DNA from: Bacillota bacterium
Lineage (GTDB): Bacteria; Bacillota; Clostridia; Acetivibrionales; DSM-1351
Direction: 5' to 3'
Length of the DNA: 64,000 nucleotides
Assembly: GCA_023392075.1 (NCBI GenBank)
Contig: JAEVZU010000180.1
Location: 14,611 to 78,610 of the forward strand
Shown here: piece after piece, positions 1 to 8,949 of the stretch
Numbering within the stretch: position 1 is the first letter of the stretch
Layout of the letters: each line of letters begins with the position of its first letter
Notes under the pieces: generated by a model
What the model was told of the DNA's origin: nothing
Database searches by the model: none
The model's input: the letters and a program-made list of their open reading frames with translations, nothing else
Translations under genes and position numbers: made by a program

Positions 1-158
1 GATGAAGTCCTTTTTTGGTTTAACAGGCATATTTTGTCCACTTTAAAAATACATATTAGTAAGCCAATTAACATATGAGGTGCAAGGCAGGGACTTTACC
101 GTTTTATTAATAGTATGCGTGCAATGTACGCGTAATGGGGATAAGGGGATAGGATAAA

Positions 159-350
159 ATGAATATTATAAATATCCTGAAAAAAATTATGCTCAACACA
201 ATATTAGGTGCTGTGTTGCTGGCAATCATAAATTTTGCCGGCATATACTTTAATTTCAATATAGCTTTAAATATTTATTCGGCATTAATAATCGGCATAC
301 TTGGTGTCCCGGGACTGATTCTTCTGATTTTTTTAAAATACATGATATAA
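159..350 (+). CDS. bofA: Pro-sigma-K processing inhibitor BofA-like protein
   Basis: This 63-residue protein consists almost entirely of two hydrophobic helices. It matches the BofA pattern: an NTxxGxxLL stretch, an N..GI turn, and a LGVPG motif near the C-terminus. In Bacillus, BofA sits in the outer forespore membrane and holds the SpoIVFB protease inactive until pro-sigma-K must be cleaved. The copy is shorter than the roughly 87-residue Bacillus protein, but an in-frame TAG at 150-152 rules out an upstream extension. An AAGGGGATAGG ribosome site at 143-153 precedes the ATG. Its role in mother-cell sporulation control is inferred from family membership. Confidence 0.8.
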   Translation: MNIINILKKIMLNTILGAVLLAIINFAGIYFNFNIALNIYSALIIGILGVPGLILLIFLKYMI

Positions 351-394
351 GTTGTAATTTTCTAGTCTGAATTACACTCAAATTTTATTATCTT

Positions 395-441
395 AAAAAA
401 CTTATATCCATGCAGTAATGCAAAAGAGGTATAAGTTTTTT
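395..441. terminator. AT-rich inverted repeat, likely bofA terminator
   Basis: AAAAAACTTATA at 395-406 pairs perfectly with TATAAGTTTTTT at 430-441, extended by CC/GG. The arms end in A and T runs, so it could stop transcription in either direction. It separates bofA from the por operon. Confidence 0.5.
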
Positions 442-535
442 GCATATATGGAAAAGTTGGGATACTGCTGGTACACTAAAGAACAATATGATTTTCAAAA
501 ATTATAGAATTATACTGCTTTATACTTTAGATTGC

Positions 536-564
536 TTGACAGAAAATTATCAAAAATATATATT
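536..564 (+). promoter_or_regulatory. Sigma-A promoter of porGDAB
   Basis: TTGACA (536-541), a 17-bp spacer and TATATT (559-564) give a near-consensus sigma-A promoter about 70 bp before porG. It would drive the four-gene operon. Confidence 0.75.
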
Positions 565-633
565 CTATATATTAACTAATTTATTTTTGGAATAGATTTT
601 TATCAAAATTGATTAAAGAGGAGGGTTTGCCAA

Positions 634-1212
634 ATGGGCAAGGTTGTTGAAATCAGATGGCACGGACGTGGTGGTCAAGGCGCAAAGACAGCATCATTAT
701 TGCTTGCGGATGCAGCGTTCAATACCGGTAAATACATTCAGGGTTTTCCTGAATACGGCCCTGAAAGAATGGGTGCTCCAATCACAGCTTATAACAGAAT
801 AAGCGATGATAAGCTTACAATTCACTGTAACATTTATGAACCAGATTATGTTGTAGTAGTAGATGATACTCTGCTTACAGCTGTAGATGTTACTTCGGGA
901 TTAAAGGAATCGGGAGCTTTAATAATCAATACTACTAAAACTCCGGAAGAAATCAAACCATTATTGAAGGGGTACAAGGGTAAAGTTTGTACAGTAGATG
1001 CAAGAACCATATCTATTGAAACTTTAGGCAAGTACTTCCCTAACACTCCAATGCTAGGTGCAGTTGTAAAAGTAAGCGGAGTAATGGGTGAAAAAGAATT
1101 CCTTGATGACATGGTTGGTTCCTTCAAACATAAATTTGCTAAGAAACCGGAAGTTATAGAACCAAATATTAAAGCTATTGAAAGAGCTATGCAGGAGGTG
1201 AAAGGGCTATGA
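634..1212 (+). CDS. porG: Pyruvate:ferredoxin oxidoreductase, gamma subunit
   Basis: This 192-residue protein is the gamma subunit of a four-subunit 2-oxoacid:ferredoxin oxidoreductase. It opens with the family's glycine-rich motif (WHGRGGQGAKTAS), followed by FPEYGPERMGAP. In this family the domain binds coenzyme A and is fused into larger chains in homodimeric enzymes. The ATG is preceded by GAGGAGG. It overlaps porD by four bases (ATGA), so the two are translationally coupled. The substrate is called pyruvate from similarity and neighbours; a 2-ketoisovalerate-type enzyme cannot be excluded by eye. Confidence 0.93.
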   Translation: MGKVVEIRWHGRGGQGAKTASLLLADAAFNTGKYIQGFPEYGPERMGAPITAYNRISDDKLTIHCNIYEPDYVVVVDDTLLTAVDVTSGLKESGALIINTTKTPEEIKPLLKGYKGKVCTVDARTISIETLGKYFPNTPMLGAVVKVSGVMGEKEFLDDMVGSFKHKFAKKPEVIEPNIKAIERAMQEVKGL

Positions 1213-1520
1213 GTTGTAACAAAGAATTAAAAACAGTTTCTCCTGACGTTAACTGGAAAGATATAACCAAAGGCGGAAATATTCCCTGGGCTGGTAATGC
1301 CGAGCTTTTTAAAACCGGTGACTGGCGTTCAATGAAGCCGATCTGGTTGGAGGACAAGTGTAAGCAATGTTTACTTTGCTACCCTGTTTGCCCTGATACT
1401 TCCATATTGGTTAATGCAGAAGGAAAAAGAGTAGAGTTTGATTATGATCACTGCAAAGGTTGTGGCGTTTGTGTAAAGGTTTGTCCTTTCAAGGCTATCG
1501 ACTTTGTAGAAGAAAAGTAA
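1209..1520 (+). CDS. porD: Pyruvate:ferredoxin oxidoreductase, delta (ferredoxin) subunit
   Basis: This 103-residue electron-transfer subunit has two CxxCxxCxxxCP motifs (CKQCLLCYPVCP and CKGCGVCVKVCP), each expected to bind a [4Fe-4S] cluster. The clusters pass electrons from the thiamine-diphosphate site in PorB to external ferredoxin. The start overlaps the end of porG by four bases, and porA follows 16 bp after the stop. Length and motif spacing are normal for the family. Confidence 0.93.
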   Translation: MSCNKELKTVSPDVNWKDITKGGNIPWAGNAELFKTGDWRSMKPIWLEDKCKQCLLCYPVCPDTSILVNAEGKRVEFDYDHCKGCGVCVKVCPFKAIDFVEEK

Positions 1521-1536
1521 GGAGGGAAAATTCAAA

Positions 1537-2721
1537 ATGGCTATTAGAGAAAGATTAAGTGGTAACGAAGCCATGGCTGTTGCCATGAAGCAGATAAACC
1601 CGGATGTAGTTGCGGCTTTCCCAATAACTCCATCAACAGAAGTTCCCCAATACTTCTCAACATTTGTTGCAAACGGTCAGGTTGATACCGAGTTTGTACC
1701 TGTTGAGTCAGAGCACAGTGCCATGTCAGCATGTATAGGTGCACAGGCAGCAGGAGGAAGAGCTATGACAGCTACTTCTGCAAACGGACTTGCTCTTATG
1801 TGGGAATGTTTATATATAGCTGCATGCTCAAGACTTCCAATCGTTTTAGCATGTGTTAACAGAACTCTTTCAGGACCTTTGAACATACATAACGATCACA
1901 GTGATTCAATGGGTGCAAGAGATTCAGGCTGGATACAGATTTATTCAGAAAACTGCCAGGAAGCATATGATAATATGTTAATGGCCAATAAAATAGGTGA
2001 ACACCCCGACGTTCTTCTTCCAGTTATGGTTTGCCAGGATGGATTTATCACTTCTCATGCTATAGAAAACCTCGACCTCGTTGAAGATGAAAAAGTTAAG
2101 GCTTTTGTTGGAGAGTACAAGCCTGAAGAATATCTCTTAAATAGTGAAAACCCAATAGCAGTTGGTCCTCTGGATCATTTTACTCATTGCTTCGAACATA
2201 AGAGACAGCAGGCAGAAGCTATGGCTAATGCTAAGAAAGTTGTTCTTGAAGTATCAGCTGAATTTGCAAAACTCACAGGCAGAAGCTATGGCCTGTTTGA
2301 TGAATACAATGCGGAAGGTGCAGAAGCTTGTGTGGTAGTTTTGAACTCCACAGCAGGAACTGCAAAATTCGTTGCAGACCAATACAAGGCTCAGGGCAAG
2401 AAGGTTGCCGTATTGAAACCCAGATTGTTCAGACCTTTCCCTGTTGATGAAATAGCTGAAGTTTTGGCCAAATACAAGGCTATTGCCATAATGGACAAGG
2501 CTGAAAGCTTTAATGCTGCAGGCGGCCCATTATTCACTGATGTTACCAGTGCATTGTACGCTAAGGGCGTATTTGGACCTAAGGTAATAAACTATATCTA
2601 TGGTCTTGGTGGAAGAGACGTTAAGACTGACGATATCGAAGTTGTATTTAATAAAACATTGGAAATTGCCGCTACAGGTAAAGTTGATTCAGTTTACAAC
2701 TACCTCGGCGTAAGAGAATAG
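1537..2721 (+). CDS. porA: Pyruvate:ferredoxin oxidoreductase, alpha subunit
   Basis: This 394-residue protein is the alpha subunit, with the pyrimidine-binding transketolase-like domain first and a C-terminal transketolase-C-like domain. Visible family motifs are AFPITPSTEV near residue 28, the VESEHSAMSACIGA segment with the conserved glutamate, and DHSDSMGARDSGWIQ. With PorB it forms the thiamine-diphosphate site that decarboxylates pyruvate to acetyl-CoA. An AAGGAGGG ribosome site precedes the ATG. It is third in the operon, and porB starts 11 bp after its stop. Confidence 0.93.
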   Translation: MAIRERLSGNEAMAVAMKQINPDVVAAFPITPSTEVPQYFSTFVANGQVDTEFVPVESEHSAMSACIGAQAAGGRAMTATSANGLALMWECLYIAACSRLPIVLACVNRTLSGPLNIHNDHSDSMGARDSGWIQIYSENCQEAYDNMLMANKIGEHPDVLLPVMVCQDGFITSHAIENLDLVEDEKVKAFVGEYKPEEYLLNSENPIAVGPLDHFTHCFEHKRQQAEAMANAKKVVLEVSAEFAKLTGRSYGLFDEYNAEGAEACVVVLNSTAGTAKFVADQYKAQGKKVAVLKPRLFRPFPVDEIAEVLAKYKAIAIMDKAESFNAAGGPLFTDVTSALYAKGVFGPKVINYIYGLGGRDVKTDDIEVVFNKTLEIAATGKVDSVYNYLGVRE

Positions 2722-2732
2722 GAGGTGCGATG

Positions 2733-3668
2733 ATGGCTTACAATTTAAAGGAAGTTGCTAAGAAGCCTGAAAGGCTTACTGGCGGACATAGAATGTGTGC
2801 CGGATGCGGAGCTCCGGTCGTAGTTAGACAAATATTAAGAGCTTTAAAGCCTGAAGATCACGCAGTTATTGGTTCGGCTACCGGATGTTTGGAGGTTTCT
2901 ACTTTCCTTTATCCATATACTGCATGGAAAGATTCCTTTATTCACAATGCATTTGAAAACTCAGCTGCAAATATATCAGGAGCTGAAGCTGCTTATGTTG
3001 CTATGAAAAAAAGAGGAAAAGTAAAGGGTGAAACCAAGTTTATCGCTTTTGGCGGTGACGGCGGAACTTACGATATAGGTCTCCAATCTCTTTCCGGTGC
3101 TATGGAAAGAGGTCATGACATGGTTTATGTTTGCTATGATAACGGAGCATACATGAACACCGGTATACAAAGATCATCAGCTACTCCTAAGTATGCTGAT
3201 ACTACCACTTCACCTGCTGGTAAGGTTATTCCTGGTAAGCTGCAGTGGAGAAAAGATTTGACAGGTATTATGGCTAGCCATAACCTCCCATATGTGTGTC
3301 AGACAGCTGCTATCGGCAATATGAAAGACCTCTACGAAAAGTCGGAAAAGGCTCTTTACACAAAGGGTGCCGCATTCATGAACGTATTGGCTCCATGTCC
3401 AAGAGGCTGGATCTACAATACTCCTGATTTGATGGAATTGAACAAGCTCGCTGTTGAAACTTGCTTTTGGCCATTGTATGAAATAATCGACGGTAAATAT
3501 ATCGTTAACTACAAGCCAAAGAATAAGCTTCCGGTTGTCGATTTCTTAAAGAAACAGGGAAGATTCAAGCACTTGTTTAAAGCTGGAAATGAATACATGA
3601 TCGAAGAAATCCAGGCGGAAGTTGACAAGAGATGGGCAGAACTCTTAAGACTTGCCGGAGAAGCCTGA
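2733..3668 (+). CDS. porB: Pyruvate:ferredoxin oxidoreductase, beta subunit
   Basis: The beta subunit carries the thiamine diphosphate and the proximal Fe-S cluster. Near the N-terminus a CAGCG pair of cysteines and the cysteine of GSATGCLE are three of the expected cluster ligands. GDGGTYDIG followed by NGAYMNTG is the thiamine-diphosphate binding motif. Two consecutive ATGs are possible. GGAGGTG at 2721-2727 is only 4 nt from the first (2730) but 7 nt from the second (2733), so I prefer 2733. A strong terminator 30 bp after the stop closes the operon. Confidence 0.93.
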   Translation: MAYNLKEVAKKPERLTGGHRMCAGCGAPVVVRQILRALKPEDHAVIGSATGCLEVSTFLYPYTAWKDSFIHNAFENSAANISGAEAAYVAMKKRGKVKGETKFIAFGGDGGTYDIGLQSLSGAMERGHDMVYVCYDNGAYMNTGIQRSSATPKYADTTTSPAGKVIPGKLQWRKDLTGIMASHNLPYVCQTAAIGNMKDLYEKSEKALYTKGAAFMNVLAPCPRGWIYNTPDLMELNKLAVETCFWPLYEIIDGKYIVNYKPKNKLPVVDFLKKQGRFKHLFKAGNEYMIEEIQAEVDKRWAELLRLAGEA

Positions 3669-3700
3669 TAAGAATTTTTAGCTTAACTAAAAGTTTACGC

Positions 3701-3734
3701 AAAAAAAGATGCATCGGAAGATGCATCTTTTTTT
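3701..3734 (+). terminator. Rho-independent terminator of porGDAB
   Basis: GATGCATC at 3708-3715, a GGAA tetraloop and GATGCATC at 3720-3727 are followed by seven T. An A-run on the 5' side extends the stem, so it may also work in reverse. Confidence 0.9.
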
Positions 3735-3777
3735 ATGTGGTAATTTGTATTTTGTATACATTATTCCGAGTGCAATC

Positions 3778-3806
3778 TTTACAAGCCAACGAAAAAGTGA
3801 TAAAAT
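3778..3806 (+). promoter_or_regulatory. Sigma-A promoter of nifJ
   Basis: TTTACA (3778-3783), 17 bp, TAAAAT (3801-3806). It lies between the porGDAB terminator and the single-chain PFOR, so the two enzymes are separately transcribed. Confidence 0.65.
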
Positions 3807-3852
3807 TAGGGTTTGAATGGTACTATTACTTATCAAAAAGGGGGCAATAAAT

Positions 3853-6800
3853 ATGTCAAGACATAAACAATCGATGGACGGTAACACCGCTGCTGCACAT
3901 GTAGCTTACGCATTTACTGATGTTGCTGCCATTTATCCAATTACACCTTCAAGTCCAATGGCCGATTCTGTTGACCAGTGGTCCGCTGCCGGTAGGGAAA
4001 ATATTTTCGGTAATCAGGTTAAAGTTGTCGAACTGCAATCTGAAGCAGGTGCTGCAGGAACTGTTCACGGTTCATTGGCGGCAGGTGCTCTAACTACAAC
4101 ATTTACAGCTTCACAGGGTCTTCTTCTGATGATTCCTAACATGTACAAAATCGCTGGTGAATTGCTTCCCAGTGTATTTCACGTGTCTGCACGTACAGTT
4201 GCTACACATGCATTGAACATATTTGGAGACCATAGTGACGTGTATGCATGCCGCCAGACAGGTTTTGCCATGCTAGCCGAATCAAACCCGCAGGAAGTAA
4301 TGGATTTAAGTGCGGTTGCACATCTTTCAACCATTGAAGGAAAAGTTCCTTTCATCAACTTCTTTGACGGTTTCCGTACATCTCATGAAGTTCAAAAAAT
4401 TGAAACCTGGGATTATGCAGATTTGAAAGAAATGTGCAATATGGATGCAATAAAAGCTTTCCAGGATCATGCGTTAAATCCGGAGCATCCTTCTATGAGG
4501 GGTTCACATGAAAATGGAGATATATTCTTCCAGCACCGTGAAGCATGTAATACCACATATGATAAATTGCCGGCTGTAATTGAAAAATATATGGCTAAGG
4601 TTAATGAAAAACTTGGTACAAATTATGATTTGTTTAACTATTACGGAGCTCCTGATGCTGACCGTGTTATAGTAGCTATGGGTTCTTTTTGTGATGTAGC
4701 CGAAGAAGTTGTAGACTATCTAACAGCAGCAGGTGAGAAAGTCGGACTTATAAAGGTTCGTTTATACCGTCCATGGGTTTCCGGCAGCCTTCTCAAGGTG
4801 CTGCCCAAAACAGTTAAGAAAGTTGCTGTTCTAGACCGTTCTAAAGAACCGGGAGCATTGGGGGATCCATTATATCTTGATGTTGCAACAACTCTTCGTG
4901 AAGCCGGACTTAACGACATAGTGGTAACAAACGGACGTTATGGACTTGGGTCAAAGGATACTCCTCCTTCATCAGTCTTTTCTGTATATACAGAACTTAA
5001 GAAAGATGCTCCTAAGACTCGTTTCACAATAGGTATTGTAGATGATGTTACTTATTTAAGTCTGCCGGAAGTTAAACCAGCTCCTATTACAGCAGCTTCA
5101 GGTACTGTGGAATGCAAGTTCTGGGGTCTTGGCGGAGACGGTACTGTTGGTGCTAACAAGAACTCTACAAAAATTATCGGTGATCATACAGAAAAATATA
5201 TTCAGGCGTATTTCCAATATGACTCAAAGAAAACAGGTGGTGTAACAATTTCTCACCTCAGATTTGGTGACAAGCCAATAAAGAGTCCGTATTACATTAA
5301 TCAGGCCGATTTTGTCGCATGCCATAATCCATCTTATATTGTTAAAGGATTCAAGATGGTTCAGGATGTTAAGCCAGGCGGTATATTCATGATCAACTGC
5401 CAATGGTCTGATGAAGAATTATCTACAAAATTAAACGCTGCTGCCAAGAAATATATTGCAGATAACAAAATTCAGCTATATACAATAAATGCTATTGATA
5501 AGGCAGCTGAAATTGGAATGGGCAAACGTACCAATACAATTCTTCAATCAGCTTTCTTTAAATTAGCAAATGTTATGCCAATTGGTACCGCTATTGACTT
5601 CATGAAGTCGGCAGCAAAAAAATCATATGGCAAAAAAGGCGATGCAATTGTTGAGATGAACTACAAAGCAATTGATGTTGGTGTAGATGCACTTCACAAA
5701 GTTGAGGTTCCTGCTTCATGGTCCAAGCCGGAGGCTGATGCAGCTGCTCCAGAACTCACAGGTCGTCCTGAATTAGTTAAGATGGTTAAGGAACTGCTTA
5801 ACCCAATTGCAATAATGGATGGAGACAGCCTTCCTGTATCTGCATTTGCACATAACGCAGACGGTCAGTTTGAAATGGGTGCTTCCGCGTATGAGAAGCG
5901 CGGTACCGCCGTATTGGTTCCGGAATGGGATGCAAGCTTATGTCTCCAATGTAACAGTTGTGCATTTGTGTGCTCACATGCAACTATACGTCCATTTATG
6001 CTGAGCGAAGATGAAGTAAAAGCAGCACCTTCCAACATAAAGCTGGCTGATACCAAGCCAAAGGCCGGTGAGTACAAGTTTACTATGAGCGTATCCCCTC
6101 TGGACTGTATGGGTTGTGGAGAATGTATTACCGTATGTCCGGTTAAGGAAAAGGCTATTAAGATGGTTCCTCAGGAATCACAGACTGAAGAACAGCCAGT
6201 ATTCGATTATCTGGTTGCCAATGTTGGCAAGAAGCCTGGAATGCCGGCTGATACTACCGTTAAAGGTTCTCAGTTCAATCAGCCGCTACTTGAATTCTCA
6301 GGAAGCTGTGCAGGATGTGCCGAAACATCATATGCCCGTTTGCTTACTCAGCTATTTGGGGAGCAAATGTATATTTCAAATGCTACAGGGTGTTCTTCTA
6401 TCTGGGGTGGTCCTGCTGCGACCAGCCCGTACACAGTAAATAAGGATTCAAAAATGGGTCCTGCATGGGCTAACTCGTTGTTTGAAGATAATGCAGAGCA
6501 TGGATTCGGTATGCATCTTGGACAGAAGGTTATCCGTGAACAGGTAATAGGAAAGCTTGAAAAGCTTGCTGCATCAGATAAGACACCTTCAGAACTTAAG
6601 GCTGCTATCGGCAAATTTATAGAAACAAAAGACAGCACAAGAGAAAATACGGCTGTTTCCAAATTGTTAATTACTGAGCTTGAGAAAGCAGCAACTGAAG
6701 GCTGTGAGCTTTCTAAAGAGGTTCTTGAAAAGAAGCAGTATCTCGCTAAGAAATCCGTGTGGATACTCGGTGGTGACGGATGGGCATACGATATCGGATT

Positions 6801-7404
6801 TGGTGGACTTGATCATGTGCTTGCATCCGGAGAAAATGTAAATGTAATGGTATTCGATACAGAAATGTATTCTAACACAGGAGGGCAGTTATCCAAGGCT
6901 TCAAACATAGGTGAGGTTTGCCAGTTTGCAGCAGCAGGTAAGGATATCGGTAAGAAGAGCCTTGCTGAAATCGCTATGAGCTATGGTTACGTATATGTGG
7001 CACAGATTGCTCTGGGTGCAAATCCGAATCAAACTATCAAGGTTATTGCTGAAGCAGAAGCCTATAACGGACCATCACTAATTATTGGTTATGCTCCTTG
7101 TGAACTTCATGGAGTTAAAGGCGGTATGAATCATTGTCAGGACGAAATGAAGAAGGCTGTAGCTTCCGGCTACTGGAATCTCTTCTCCTTCAATCCTGCT
7201 CTTAAGGCCGAAGGAAAGAATCCGTTTACATTAACATCTAAGCCTGGCGATGGAACATATCAGGAATTTCTGAATAACGAAACCCGTTATACTCGCCTGT
7301 CCCGTGCATTCCCGGATCGTGCCGAAAAACTGTTTAAAGAGTCTGAGGAGGCTGCGCAGGAGCGTTATGACCATTTGTTAAGGCTGGTAGAGCTTTATAA
7401 ATAA
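3853..7404 (+). CDS. nifJ: Single-chain pyruvate:ferredoxin (flavodoxin) oxidoreductase
   Basis: This homodimeric-type PFOR has 1183 residues from the ATG at 3853, which follows AAAAGGGGG at 3836-3844; an in-frame start 12 codons earlier lacks a ribosome site. Domain order is PorA-like (YPITPSSPMAD), CoA/gamma-like (GLGGDGTVGANK), a two-cluster ferredoxin domain (C697/700/703/707 and C752/755/758/762), and a PorB-like thiamine-diphosphate domain (GDGWAYDIG) with the SCAGCAETS cysteines near 819-822. It converts pyruvate and CoA to acetyl-CoA, CO2 and reduced ferredoxin. Having this enzyme directly after porGDAB, under its own promoter, suggests use under different conditions. Confidence 0.95.
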   Translation: MSRHKQSMDGNTAAAHVAYAFTDVAAIYPITPSSPMADSVDQWSAAGRENIFGNQVKVVELQSEAGAAGTVHGSLAAGALTTTFTASQGLLLMIPNMYKIAGELLPSVFHVSARTVATHALNIFGDHSDVYACRQTGFAMLAESNPQEVMDLSAVAHLSTIEGKVPFINFFDGFRTSHEVQKIETWDYADLKEMCNMDAIKAFQDHALNPEHPSMRGSHENGDIFFQHREACNTTYDKLPAVIEKYMAKVNEKLGTNYDLFNYYGAPDADRVIVAMGSFCDVAEEVVDYLTAAGEKVGLIKVRLYRPWVSGSLLKVLPKTVKKVAVLDRSKEPGALGDPLYLDVATTLREAGLNDIVVTNGRYGLGSKDTPPSSVFSVYTELKKDAPKTRFTIGIVDDVTYLSLPEVKPAPITAASGTVECKFWGLGGDGTVGANKNSTKIIGDHTEKYIQAYFQYDSKKTGGVTISHLRFGDKPIKSPYYINQADFVACHNPSYIVKGFKMVQDVKPGGIFMINCQWSDEELSTKLNAAAKKYIADNKIQLYTINAIDKAAEIGMGKRTNTILQSAFFKLANVMPIGTAIDFMKSAAKKSYGKKGDAIVEMNYKAIDVGVDALHKVEVPASWSKPEADAAAPELTGRPELVKMVKELLNPIAIMDGDSLPVSAFAHNADGQFEMGASAYEKRGTAVLVPEWDASLCLQCNSCAFVCSHATIRPFMLSEDEVKAAPSNIKLADTKPKAGEYKFTMSVSPLDCMGCGECITVCPVKEKAIKMVPQESQTEEQPVFDYLVANVGKKPGMPADTTVKGSQFNQPLLEFSGSCAGCAETSYARLLTQLFGEQMYISNATGCSSIWGGPAATSPYTVNKDSKMGPAWANSLFEDNAEHGFGMHLGQKVIREQVIGKLEKLAASDKTPSELKAAIGKFIETKDSTRENTAVSKLLITELEKAATEGCELSKEVLEKKQYLAKKSVWILGGDGWAYDIGFGGLDHVLASGENVNVMVFDTEMYSNTGGQLSKASNIGEVCQFAAAGKDIGKKSLAEIAMSYGYVYVAQIALGANPNQTIKVIAEAEAYNGPSLIIGYAPCELHGVKGGMNHCQDEMKKAVASGYWNLFSFNPALKAEGKNPFTLTSKPGDGTYQEFLNNETRYTRLSRAFPDRAEKLFKESEEAAQERYDHLLRLVELYK

Positions 7405-7447
7405 ATTATAGAATTAGCTTGAAGTTAATACTTGTATGAAATAGGAG

Positions 7448-7485
7448 AACCGCCGTACTTTACCTTAAAATACGGCGGTTTTTTT
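7448..7485 (+). terminator. Rho-independent terminator of nifJ
   Basis: AACCGCCGTA (7448-7457) pairs perfectly with TACGGCGGTT (7471-7480), followed by a T-run. Confidence 0.92.
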
Positions 7486-7492
7486 ATTTTAT

Positions 7493-7778
7493 ATATGTAC
7501 CCTCTATTAACAATGGACAAAACGTTTTTGAACGGTAAATTTGCCATGCGACTGCGTTGAAGGCGCTTGCAAGACAAAAGCCTCTGCGCGTCTTTGCCTT
7601 GTCGCAAGCCAAATTCTCTCGCTCAAAAATCACCGACCTTACGCCGGCCGAGATATTTTGGCAATTTTCGAGGAGGATAGACGCAGCCTTGCTGACGCAA
7701 GGCAAGGCTGATAACAAAGAAAAGTGGCAAAATAGCCTACGTGAGGCGTGTTGTACATTATCAATAGAGGGTATATAG
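7493..7778. mobile_element. MITE-like element, family 1 (286 bp, 32-bp terminal inverted repeats)
   Basis: The ends 7493-7524 and 7747-7778 are inverted copies matching at 26 of 32 positions; the shared core is ACCCTCTATT. The interior is visibly richer in G and C than the flanks and contains a further hairpin around 7684-7710 (AGCCTTGC...GCAAGGCaAGGCT). It has no transposase. Open frames of 73 and 125 codons cross it on the two strands but show no recognisable protein and no ribosome site. It fills most of the 560 bp between nifJ and the CotS-like gene. I see no second copy in this window. Confidence 0.65.
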
Positions 7779-7965
7779 CAAATTATAAAAGTACTGAATA
7801 GTATCCTGTCTTCTGCCTTCAAACTACTGATATGGTGTACTATATTCTGATTTTTCCTCATATAATGATAATATCGAAATACTGATATTATCGTTATGTT
7901 ACTGTGGGAAATATGAGAGTTAAAATTACCATCTGTGACCGCAATTGATACTCGTGGAGGCCTTT

Positions 7966-8949
7966 ATGCATGAATTAGAAAGGGAACTGCAGGAAAATTA
8001 CGATATTAAGATAAATAGTATAAGTAATTTCAGAGATATGTTTATTGCTAACACCGATAACGGCAGGAGATTGATTAAAATAACCGGTCTCAAACCCGAC
8101 AGGGTCAATTTTATTGCAGAGGTAAAAGAGCATTTATACCAAAACGGTTTTTGCAATATAGACAGAAACATAAGTACAAATTCGGGCAAGTCTTGTATAA
8201 CCTACAATGACCAGACAATATATATGTGCAAGTATGTCGAAGGCCGTGAATCAAATCTGGATAACAGGGAAGAAAGCATTAAGTGTGCCAGGCTTCTGGC
8301 TAAAATGCACAGGGCCTCAATTGGCTTCAAGTGTTCTGAAAACAGCAGTCCCAGAAATGAACTGGGAAGATTGCCGTCCAGTTACAGGAAACGGCTGGAC
8401 GAGATAAAAAAGCTCAAAAAGAATGCTGTAAAAGGAAAGATGAAGTTCGACAATCTGATGTGCAAACATGTAGATTATTTCTACGAGCTTGGAGAAAGAG
8501 CCCTGAACCTGCTGGATACTTCAGACTACTATGAGCTGGTAGAAGATGCTGAGAAAAATAAAAATATATCACACCACGATTTTAACCATCACAACATCTT
8601 TGTACAAAATAATGATCTGTATCTTATAAATTTTGAATATTGCTGCTATGATTTAAAGGTTTACGATCTGGTAAACCTGTTGAGAAGAAAAATGAGAAAA
8701 TGCCAGTGGGATATTGATGAGGCAGCATTAATAATTAATGAATACAGTAAAATTGAGTCAATTTCCGAAAGCGAACTGGATTTGATGAAATTAATGCTTA
8801 TGTTTCCTCAAAAGTTCTGGAGGGTTATAAATAAGTATTATAACAGCCGGAAAAGCTGGTCGGAGCAAAATTACATAAGCAGGCTTGAAGAGGTTATTGA
8901 CGAAGTAAAATATCTAAAGGAGTTTATAGATAAGTTCGGTGCACTTTGA
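7966..8949 (+). CDS. CotS-family spore coat / aminoglycoside-phosphotransferase-fold protein
   Basis: This 327-residue protein belongs to the CotS/YsxE/YutH group, which has a kinase-like fold and is placed on the spore coat in Bacillus. The N-terminal lobe is followed by an HHDFNHHNIFV catalytic-loop motif with the catalytic aspartate at D205. The position that normally holds the metal-binding Asp (xDF) reads INFEY, that is N222, so phosphotransfer may be impaired. The start at 7966 follows GTGGAGG by 6 nt; an upstream in-frame ATG at 7945 lacks a site. The stop overlaps the next frame. The substrate, if any, is unknown. Confidence 0.75.
   Translation: MHELERELQENYDIKINSISNFRDMFIANTDNGRRLIKITGLKPDRVNFIAEVKEHLYQNGFCNIDRNISTNSGKSCITYNDQTIYMCKYVEGRESNLDNREESIKCARLLAKMHRASIGFKCSENSSPRNELGRLPSSYRKRLDEIKKLKKNAVKGKMKFDNLMCKHVDYFYELGERALNLLDTSDYYELVEDAEKNKNISHHDFNHHNIFVQNNDLYLINFEYCCYDLKVYDLVNLLRRKMRKCQWDIDEAALIINEYSKIESISESELDLMKLMLMFPQKFWRVINKYYNSRKSWSEQNYISRLEEVIDEVKYLKEFIDKFGAL

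Noticed and set aside
7484..7861. 125-codon minus-strand and 73-codon plus-strand frames after nifJ
   Set aside because: Both run through the terminal repeats of a MITE-like element, lack ribosome sites and show no recognisable protein.
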